A stretch of DNA of 6,227 nucleotides, taken from assembly GCA_900556345.1 (NCBI GenBank), contig USOM01000057.1, positions 1 to 6,227 on the forward strand, read 5' to 3'. This document shows, in pieces, positions 1 through 6,227 of the stretch. This stretch comes from an uncultured Clostridium sp. (lineage in GTDB: Bacteria; Bacillota; Clostridia; TANB77; CAG-508). Position 1 is the first letter of the stretch, and each line of letters opens with the position of its first letter. A program made the position numbers and the translations under genes. Under the pieces are notes generated by a model. It did no database searches. It had not been told where the DNA came from and saw only the letters and a list, made by a program, of their open reading frames with translations.

Positions 1-754
1 AAATATAACAGATAGAAAAGATTTAGAAGAAGCATTTAATGATTATATGACTTGGGGAGGAATGCCACAAAGATTTATGATGACAGATGAAGTTCAAACA
101 AGAACATATTTGTCAGATATATATAATTCTATTTTAGTAAAAGATATAATAGCAAGGTTTAATATAAAAGATTTAGATTTATTTAATAGAATAGTAGAAT
201 ATATTGTTACAACTCCATCGCAAAATTTTTCGGCAGAAAGTTTATCAAATTATTTTGCAAACAAAGATAATAGAGAAGTTTCGAGAATAACATTGTATAA
301 CTATATAGAATATATGACAAAAGCTATGATGATAAATAAGGCTGATAGGTATGATGTTAGAGGAAAAAGGATATTAAATGGAAAATACAAATATTATTTA
401 ACAGATTTAGGATTTGGCCAAATAATGAATATTGGAAAAAGGCCACAGCTAGGAGCATATCTAGAAAACATAGTATATAATGAATTATTATCTAGAGGAT
501 ATGATGTTAAAGTTGGAAATTTAGAAAATGGAGAAATAGATTTTATAGCAACAAGATTTAAAGAAAAGATATATATTCAGGTAGCATATATTTTAGCAGA
601 TGATTCTGTTATTGAAAGAGAATTTGGAGCATTCAAAAATATAGAAGATAATTATCCTAAATATGTTTTAACAATGGATAAATTTGATTTTTCACAAAAT
701 GGTATAATCCATAAAAATGTAATAGATTGGTTGTTAGAAGAAGAAGAAAAATAA
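1..754 (+). CDS. AAA-family ATP-binding protein with DUF4143 C-terminal domain (5'-partial)
   Basis: The frame is open from base 2, so the true start lies upstream; the ATG at 47 is an internal Met in the family's conserved GGMP segment (MTWGGMPQRF). About 250 residues are visible against roughly 400 for a full-length family member, so the N-terminal P-loop ATPase domain (Walker A and B) is missing from view. What remains matches the usual C-terminal half. There is a helical segment YLSDIYNSILVKDI, then a winged-helix-like part ending in KADRYDVRGKRIL and KYKYYLTDLGF. A nuclease-fold domain follows with LEN (E155 in visible numbering), EIDF (D180), YIQVAY (Q193), the REF motif and NYPKYVLTMD. 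The E...D...(E/Q)xQ arrangement is the PD-(D/E)XK-like core typical of DUF4143 proteins. Family members are common in clostridia, bacteroidetes and archaea, and their role is poorly defined; toxin-like or DNA-related roles have been proposed but nothing here decides it. It ends in TAA and is followed directly by a terminator, so it is not co-transcribed with the downstream synthase. Confidence 0.87.
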   Translation, partial: NITDRKDLEEAFNDYMTWGGMPQRFMMTDEVQTRTYLSDIYNSILVKDIIARFNIKDLDLFNRIVEYIVTTPSQNFSAESLSNYFANKDNREVSRITLYNYIEYMTKAMMINKADRYDVRGKRILNGKYKYYLTDLGFGQIMNIGKRPQLGAYLENIVYNELLSRGYDVKVGNLENGEIDFIATRFKEKIYIQVAYILADDSVIEREFGAFKNIEDNYPKYVLTMDKFDFSQNGIIHKNVIDWLLEEEEK

Positions 755-763
755 AAAATATTA

Positions 764-801
764 TAAATCTTAGGGTTAAAACCTTGAGATTTATTTTTTT
801 T
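764..801 (+). terminator. Rho-independent terminator after the ATPase gene
   Basis: A 13-bp stem pairs 764-776 with 781-793 (left arm TAAATCTTAGGGT, right arm ACCTTGAGATTTA), with two G-U wobbles (771/786 and 773/784) and a 4-base loop TAAA at 777-780. An uninterrupted run of eight T follows at 794-801. It begins 10 bases after the TAA stop of the upstream gene. The hairpin plus T-run orientation fits termination on the + strand. It separates the ATPase gene from the synthase gene, which must therefore have its own promoter in 802-880 or rely on read-through. Confidence 0.88.
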
Positions 802-843
802 ATTTAGCAAAAGCAATAATAAAAACACAAAATGTATAAAAAA

Positions 844-886
844 TCCCCAAACAGCAAACAATAATCACAAAAAGCAAAAAAGGGGA
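844..886 (+). promoter_or_regulatory. Possible leader hairpin that would cover the synthase Shine-Dalgarno
   Basis: TCCCC at 844-848 is perfectly complementary to GGGGA at 882-886, which is the core of the ribosome binding site of the downstream gene. Four G-C pairs and one A-U pair would close a 33-base loop (849-881) that is almost all A with scattered C and so should be unstructured. The CCCC run is the only C-run in an otherwise A-rich leader. If formed in the mRNA, the pairing would hide the Shine-Dalgarno and lower translation until it is melted or bound. The stem is short and the loop is long, so it could be chance. Confidence 0.3.
881..886 (+). promoter_or_regulatory. Ribosome binding site of the glucan synthase gene
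   Basis: AGGGGA, preceded by a run of A, resembles the AGGAGG consensus with one change and lies about 8 bases before the ATG at 894. It fixes the start. In this frame there is a TAA stop at 837-839, and no ATG, GTG or TTG occurs between that stop and 894. Confidence 0.75.
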
Positions 887-893
887 AAAGTTT

Positions 894-3800
894 ATGACCA
901 CAAAACAACTAAAACTAGAAGGAGCACTTCTAAACAAACAAGAACTATACGAACACCTAGAAAAAATAGCAAGCACACATAACACTAAAATAAAATCAGA
1001 CAAAAACACCTACCCAATACCAGGTCTAAAAGAAAACTACCAAGTAATAAAAGAAGTGTATAACCTTTTAAATGAACATATAAAACAAAAAATAGCCATA
1101 CATCCTGCAGGGGAATGGCTACTAGACAATTTCTATATAATAGAAGAAGTAACAAAGTCCATAGAAAAAGAGCTAACCCTTGAAAAATACACAAAATTTG
1201 TAGGAATAGCAAACGGAAAATATCAAGGGTTTGCAAGAATATATGTATTGTCCGCAGAAATAGTAAATTATACAGACAATAAAATAACCAGAGAAATATT
1301 AGAAAATGGAATTACTGCTTACCAAACAAAAAAGAATTTAAGTATGGACGAAATATGGAATATAGGACTATTTCTTTGGATAGCAATTATAGAAAATATA
1401 AGGCAAATATGTGAAGTAATTTATGTGTCTCAAGTCGAAAAGTTTAAAGTCGAATCTATTGTAGAAAGATTAGTTGATTTAACTCCAAAACAAAATCAAA
1501 AATTTGAAAATCAAAAAACAACCAAAAAATTAAAAATAAAAACGTATGACTTAAAATATCCATTTATAGAATATATGTCATATAAACTAAAAAAATATGG
1601 GAAGAAAACAGAAAGTTACCTAAAAATATTAGAAGAAGAAACCTTAAAAACAGGTTCATCAGTTTCGGAAATAATAAAAAGAGAACACTTTGATATTGCA
1701 GTAAGAAAAATAACAATAGGAAATTGTATAACATCAATAAAAAAGATTCAAAGAATAAATTTCTTAGAAATATTTGAGAAAATAAATGGTGTAGAGGAAG
1801 TATTAAGACAGGACCCGTCAGGTGTATATGAAAATATGGATTATAAGACAAAAGAAGATTATAGAAACAAAATAAAAGAAATTTCTAAAAAAACAAAAAT
1901 ATCTGAAATGTATATAGCACAAAAACTTCTAGAACTAGCAATAGAGGCAAAGTCAAATTCTGATGAAAATAATTGTAATACAGAAATAATAACTGAAAAA
2001 ATAAAAAAGACACATATTGGATATTATTTATTTGGGAAAAATGTAAATTTATTATATAAAAAATTGCAATACAACGAGGAAAAAGCAATATCTCCAAATA
2101 AAAAAACAAAAATATATATTTATTTTGTATATATATTAACTGCTATTGTTGCAAGTGCAATTGCAAGCAAATATCCACAAAATCTGCACAATATGTGGAT
2201 TAATGTAATATCATTTTTACTATTAATAATACCGATTTCAGAACTTGTAATTCAGATTACACAATACATTCTAAGTAAAATTGTAAAACCAAAATTAATA
2301 CCAAAAATGGATTTTTATAATGGAATTCCAAAAGACGAAGCAACATTTGTTGTAATTCCAACAATAGTAAGTTCAAAAGAAAAAGTAAAAGAAATGTTTA
2401 GAAAACTAGAAGTAGATTTTCTAGCAAATAAATCTGAAAACCTTTATTTTTGCCTACTTGGAGATTGCAAGGAAAGTAATTTAGAACAGGAAAATTATGA
2501 TAGAGAAGTTATAAAAGAAGGCTTAGAAGAAGTACAAAGATTAAATCAAAAATATGAAAATAATGAATTTCCAATATTTCATTTTATTTATAGAAAAAGA
2601 AAATGGAATGACAAAGAGGGTTCATACTTGGGCTGGGAAAGAAAAAGAGGAGCATTAACCGAATTTTCTGAATTTTTGCTAGGAAATATTAATGAACAAG
2701 AACAGGAAGAAAAATTTAATGTAAATACTTTAATAGATTACAAAAAAGAAATGCCAAAAATAAAATATGTAATAACATTAGATAGTGATACAGACCTAAG
2801 TTTAAATTCAGCTTATGAGCTTGTTGGTTCAATGGCACATATTTTAAATAAACCAGAAATACATGACGGAAAAGTAGCAACAGGATATGGCTTAATTCAG
2901 CCACGTGTTGGTATAAATTTAGATGTAAGCTATAAAACTTTATTTACAAAAATATTTGCGGGAAGTGGTGGAATTGATTCATATTCAAATGCAATATCAG
3001 ATATTTACCAAGATAATTTTGGAGAAGGAATATTTACGGGAAAGGGTATTTTTGATTTACAATTATACTCGAAAATACTAAAAAATGAAATACCAGAAAA
3101 TACAGTACTAAGTCACGATTTGCTAGAAGGAAGTTATTTAAGATGTGGTCTAGCATCAGACATTTTAATAATGGATGGATATCCAACAAAATATTTAAGT
3201 TTTATGGCAAGGCTTTCTAGGTGGATTAGAGGAGATTGGCAAATTGTAGGATGGCTTAAAAACCCAAAATTAAATTTACTTTCTAAATATAAAATATTTG
3301 ATAATTTAAGAAGAAGTTTATTTGAAATTTCTATAATAATTGCAGGTATTTATTTTTTTATAATATCAAATATACTCAAAATAAATGTAGTATTTCCAGT
3401 TACATTACTTGGAATTATTACAATATTGCCATTTATCCTAGAAATTTTAAATGTAATAATTTTCAAAAAAGATGGAGAACAAAAACAAAATACATTTACA
3501 CCAAAAATTGCAGGAGTTACAGGTGCTATTTATAGAGCTTTTATAACATTTTGCAGTTTGCCCTACAAGGCTTATGTAAGTGCAAAAGCAATAGTAATAA
3601 CTTTATACAGAATTTTAGTGAGCAAAAAACACAAGCTAGAATGGATGACATCAGAAGAAGCTGAAAAGGTATTAAAAGATGATATTGCAAGTTACTATAA
3701 ATTAATGTATTTTAATACAATTTTAGGTTTTATAACTTTAGTATATTTTTGTACTAAACCAAATATCCTCGGAGCCGTAATTGGCATAATTTGGCTACTT

Positions 3801-6227
3801 GCTCCAAGCTTAATGTGGCTTATAAGTAAAGATATAAAACAAAAAAATCCTAAAGCGGAGCTAGAAACAGGAGAAATAAAATACCTAGAAAATGTGGGAA
3901 AAAGAACTTTCGAGTTTTTCTTAGATAACCTAAATACAGATAACAATTATTTAATACCAGATAATTTTCAGGAAGATAGAAAAGAATTATATGTAAATAG
4001 AACATCATCAACCAATATAGGATTATCAATGCTTTCTGTTATTGCAGGTTATGACTTAGGATATATTGATTTATTAACAACAATAGAACTTCTAAAAAAT
4101 ATAATAAACACAATAAATGAACTCGAAAAATGGAATGGTCACCTTTATAATTGGTATAATATAAAAACTCTAAAACCACTAATACCAAGGTATATATCAA
4201 CAGTAGATAGCGGAAATTTTGTAGGATATTTATATGTGGTAAAAGCATTTTTAGAGGAGAGAAAAGAAGATGAAAGTTTAATAAAAAATGTAGATTATTT
4301 AATAAAAAATACGGATTTTTCAAAATTATATAGCAAAGAGCATAGATTATTTTCAATTGGATTTAATATAGAAGAAAACAAACTTACAGATTCTTACTAT
4401 GATTTGCTAGCATCAGAAGCCAGACAAGCAAGCCTTGTTGCAATAATAAAAAGAGATGTAGAAGTAAAACACTGGAACAGTTTAAGCAGAACTCTAACAA
4501 TTTTAGACAACAAGAAAGGCTTAGTTTCGTGGTCTGGAACAGCTTTTGAGTATTTAATGCCAAATATAAATATACCGAGATATAAAGGAAGTTTAATAGA
4601 TGAATCAATAAGATTTGCAGAAATGTGCCAAATAAAATATGCCGAGGCCTTAGGCACACCTTGGGGAATTTCAGAATCTGCATTTAATGTAAAAGATTTA
4701 CACTCAAACTACCAATATAAAGCATTTGGAATTCCGTGGCTTGGATTAAAAAGAGGTTTAGCAGATGAAATTGTAATTGCAAGTTATGGAAGTGTTTTGG
4801 CTTTACAAGATAAACCAAAAGAAGTAGTACAAAATTTGAAACGACTTGAGAAATATGGAATGTACAACAAATATGGATTTTACGAGAGTTTGGATTTTTC
4901 ACCACAAAGGCTTAAAGCAAATGAGGAAGCAAATGTTGTAAAAACATATATGGCACACCATCAAGCTTTAATACTATTATCAATAAATAATTTAATAAAT
5001 AACAATATTTTTCAGGAAAGATTTATGAAAAATCCAGAGGTAGAGGCAGTATCAATTTTGTTACAGGAGAAAATGCCAGAAACATTTATTGTAACAAAAG
5101 AGGAAAAAGAAAAGCCAGAAAAACAGAAATATCAAGATTATGAAAATTACTCTGTTGTATCATATAAAAAGATTGATGAAAGAATAATGAGGTCAAATGT
5201 AATATCAAATGGAAATTATACAATTGCTTGTAACCAAAGGCTTCAAGGCTTTAGCAAATTTGATGATATATATGTAAACAGATTTAAAAAAACGGCTGAC
5301 TACAATCAGGGAATTTTTATGTATGTAAAAAATATAGAAAATCAAAATATTTTAACAGTTGGAGAAGATGGAACAACTGCAAGTTTTATGCCAGACCAAA
5401 TGTCTTATGAAAAAGATTTTGGATATATAAAAACAAACTTAAAAATAACGTTAGATACTGAAGAAGGTGTAGAAATAAGATGTTTAGAACTAGAAAATAA
5501 GGGAGGAAGGGAAGAAACTTTAGAAGTAACAGGAGTTTTTGAACCTATACTGTCGAAAAGAGAGCAAGACTATGCACATCCTGCATTTAACAATTTATTT
5601 TTGCTATATGATTATGATAACGAAAACAATATACTAGAAGTAAAACGTAAAAAAAGAAACAAAGACGAAGAGGAAATCTACTTAGAAACTGTATTTTTAA
5701 CAGATTGTGAGACAATTGTGGATAACGAATTTGAAATAGATAAAGAAAGATTAAATGAAAGAGGAAACTTAAAAATACCAGTAGCAATAGAAAAATCCCT
5801 TCCATTTTCTAAGAAATTAGGACTAGTTACAGAACCGATGGTAGCACTAAGAAAAACAATAAAATTAGGTGGCGGACAAAAAAGAATGATAAGCTTGATT
5901 ATTTCGGTTGATAAAACAAAAGAATCGGCCATCAAAAATTTAGATAAATACAAAAACCTAGAAAATATAAAAAGAGCATTTGAAATATCAAAAGCAAAAG
6001 CAGAAGCTGAAAGTAGGTATTTAGATGTAAAAGCAAAAGAGATGGAAATATACCAAAAAGTTTTAGGATATATACTTTTCGATAATCCTATAAGGTCAAG
6101 ACAAATAAAAAAATTAAATGTTACAAGATACAGCCAAAGTGATATATGGAAATATGGTATTTCAGGAGATTTAATAATCATTTTAGTAAAAATACGAGAT
6201 AGCAATGACATTTATGTAATAAAACAG
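894..6227 (+). CDS. ndvB: Cyclic beta-1,2-glucan synthase, GT84-cyclisation-GH94 type (3'-partial)
   Basis: This giant inner-membrane enzyme makes cyclic beta-1,2-glucan from UDP-glucose. The frame is open for 1,778 codons to the window edge; family members run about 2,700-2,900 residues. The cytoplasmic N-terminal region has HPAGEWLLDNF (70-80), DPSGVYENMD (307-316) and HIGYYLFGK (374-382). Two membrane helices follow (about 407-424 and 436-459). The GT84 domain has VVIPT (486-490), WERKRGAL (581-588), the DSDTD metal/UDP site (630-634), QPRV (669-672), GEGIFTGKGIFD (710-721), HDLLEG (741-746) and RWIRGDWQ (776-783). Four more helices (about 812-829, 832-856, 939-954, 958-978) end in WLLAPSLMW. 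The cyclisation domain has PDNFQED (1022-1028), RTSSTNIG (1036-1043), STVDSGN (1102-1108), YYDLLASEAR (1168-1177), SWSGTAFEYLMP (1212-1223), PWGISESAFN (1256-1265) and YMAHHQA (1352-1358). The GH94 beta-sandwich begins near 1434, with YAHPAFNNLF at 1560-1569 and WKYGISGDL at 1752-1760. The GH94 catalytic barrel lies outside. No frameshift or stop was found. The gene symbol follows the rhizobial homologue; orthology is inferred from architecture. Confidence 0.95.
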   Translation, partial: MTTKQLKLEGALLNKQELYEHLEKIASTHNTKIKSDKNTYPIPGLKENYQVIKEVYNLLNEHIKQKIAIHPAGEWLLDNFYIIEEVTKSIEKELTLEKYTKFVGIANGKYQGFARIYVLSAEIVNYTDNKITREILENGITAYQTKKNLSMDEIWNIGLFLWIAIIENIRQICEVIYVSQVEKFKVESIVERLVDLTPKQNQKFENQKTTKKLKIKTYDLKYPFIEYMSYKLKKYGKKTESYLKILEEETLKTGSSVSEIIKREHFDIAVRKITIGNCITSIKKIQRINFLEIFEKINGVEEVLRQDPSGVYENMDYKTKEDYRNKIKEISKKTKISEMYIAQKLLELAIEAKSNSDENNCNTEIITEKIKKTHIGYYLFGKNVNLLYKKLQYNEEKAISPNKKTKIYIYFVYILTAIVASAIASKYPQNLHNMWINVISFLLLIIPISELVIQITQYILSKIVKPKLIPKMDFYNGIPKDEATFVVIPTIVSSKEKVKEMFRKLEVDFLANKSENLYFCLLGDCKESNLEQENYDREVIKEGLEEVQRLNQKYENNEFPIFHFIYRKRKWNDKEGSYLGWERKRGALTEFSEFLLGNINEQEQEEKFNVNTLIDYKKEMPKIKYVITLDSDTDLSLNSAYELVGSMAHILNKPEIHDGKVATGYGLIQPRVGINLDVSYKTLFTKIFAGSGGIDSYSNAISDIYQDNFGEGIFTGKGIFDLQLYSKILKNEIPENTVLSHDLLEGSYLRCGLASDILIMDGYPTKYLSFMARLSRWIRGDWQIVGWLKNPKLNLLSKYKIFDNLRRSLFEISIIIAGIYFFIISNILKINVVFPVTLLGIITILPFILEILNVIIFKKDGEQKQNTFTPKIAGVTGAIYRAFITFCSLPYKAYVSAKAIVITLYRILVSKKHKLEWMTSEEAEKVLKDDIASYYKLMYFNTILGFITLVYFCTKPNILGAVIGIIWLLAPSLMWLISKDIKQKNPKAELETGEIKYLENVGKRTFEFFLDNLNTDNNYLIPDNFQEDRKELYVNRTSSTNIGLSMLSVIAGYDLGYIDLLTTIELLKNIINTINELEKWNGHLYNWYNIKTLKPLIPRYISTVDSGNFVGYLYVVKAFLEERKEDESLIKNVDYLIKNTDFSKLYSKEHRLFSIGFNIEENKLTDSYYDLLASEARQASLVAIIKRDVEVKHWNSLSRTLTILDNKKGLVSWSGTAFEYLMPNINIPRYKGSLIDESIRFAEMCQIKYAEALGTPWGISESAFNVKDLHSNYQYKAFGIPWLGLKRGLADEIVIASYGSVLALQDKPKEVVQNLKRLEKYGMYNKYGFYESLDFSPQRLKANEEANVVKTYMAHHQALILLSINNLINNNIFQERFMKNPEVEAVSILLQEKMPETFIVTKEEKEKPEKQKYQDYENYSVVSYKKIDERIMRSNVISNGNYTIACNQRLQGFSKFDDIYVNRFKKTADYNQGIFMYVKNIENQNILTVGEDGTTASFMPDQMSYEKDFGYIKTNLKITLDTEEGVEIRCLELENKGGREETLEVTGVFEPILSKREQDYAHPAFNNLFLLYDYDNENNILEVKRKKRNKDEEEIYLETVFLTDCETIVDNEFEIDKERLNERGNLKIPVAIEKSLPFSKKLGLVTEPMVALRKTIKLGGGQKRMISLIISVDKTKESAIKNLDKYKNLENIKRAFEISKAKAEAESRYLDVKAKEMEIYQKVLGYILFDNPIRSRQIKKLNVTRYSQSDIWKYGISGDLIIILVKIRDSNDIYVIKQ

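Larger units (their letters stand above)
755..893 (+). other. Intergenic region and AC-rich leader of the synthase gene
   Basis: These 139 bases hold the terminator, then a T-poor, A- and C-rich stretch up to the Shine-Dalgarno. The synthase promoter should lie in the 802-880 part. No convincing -35/-10 pair can be picked: TATAAA at 835-840 could be a -10, but nothing resembling TTGACA lies 16-18 bases upstream. No known riboswitch or T-box pattern was recognised. Confidence 0.6.

Noticed and set aside
47..49. ATG at 47 as the true start of the first gene
   Set aside because: The frame is open upstream to the window edge (reading ...EEAFNDY before this Met), the residues before and after it match the internal GGMP region of DUF4143-type ATPases, and no Shine-Dalgarno precedes it.
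833..840. TGTATAAA as a -10 promoter element for the synthase gene
   Set aside because: TATAAA is close to the consensus, but the -35 position (about 812-817, AGCAAT) does not match TTGACA and the TG is not spaced as in an extended -10. In DNA this AT-rich such hexamers are common.
2700..2730. Possible insertion or frameshift in the GT84 domain at the Glu/Gln-rich stretch (NEQEQEEKF)
   Set aside because: The frame continues without a break into the conserved DSDTD motif, and a variable-length linker at this point, after WERKRGAL and before the metal site, is normal in the family.
652..5805. Other minus-strand open frames of 62-105 residues along the window
   Set aside because: All but one overlap one of the two + strand genes; the one centred on 800-1009 covers the leader and gene start. 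All have the Leu/Phe/Ile-rich make-up expected of shadows in AT-rich DNA, and none carries a recognised motif.
5678..6211. 177-residue open frame on the minus strand
   Set aside because: It lies wholly inside the well-supported GH94 region of the synthase, reads as hydrophobic low-complexity sequence (Phe, Ile, Leu, Ser), which is what the complement of A-rich coding DNA gives, and shows no recognisable domain.

Overview
The window comes from a low-GC, AT-rich genome that uses the standard genetic code: AGA, ATA and TTA codons dominate, Trp is TGG throughout, and no TGA is read through in 1,778 consecutive codons. Codon use and protein similarity suggest a low-GC Firmicute-type bacterium, probably clostridial. 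This is an inference from composition and motif style; no rRNA or marker gene is present. Both genes lie on the + strand and both are cut by the window edges.

Layout. Bases 1-754 hold the C-terminal part of an AAA-family ATPase with a DUF4143-type PD-(D/E)XK-like C-terminal domain. Its P-loop half lies upstream of the window. A strong Rho-independent terminator follows at 764-801. A leader of about 90 bases that is rich in A and C comes next. Its only C-run (844-848) is complementary to the GGGG-containing Shine-Dalgarno of the next gene. From 894 to the last base, a single uninterrupted frame of 1,778 codons encodes most of a giant cyclic beta-1,2-glucan synthase (NdvB/ChvB/Cgs type). This frame was translated codon by codon and contains no stop.

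The synthase carries, in order: the conserved cytoplasmic N-terminal region, a membrane-embedded GT84 glucosyltransferase, a glycoamylase-like cyclisation domain (GH189 type), and the beta-sandwich half of a GH94 phosphorylase domain. The catalytic (alpha/alpha)6 barrel of GH94 is mostly beyond the window. In the known family the GT84 part polymerises glucose from UDP-glucose, the middle domain cyclises the chain, and the GH94 part trims it by phosphorolysis.

The terminator and the unrelated functions indicate that the two genes are separate transcription units. There is no sign of mobile elements, CRISPR, tRNA or rRNA. The points worth a second look are the synthase itself in a low-GC, probably Gram-positive background, the possible leader hairpin over its ribosome binding site, and a sharp change in base and codon use inside its first hundred codons.
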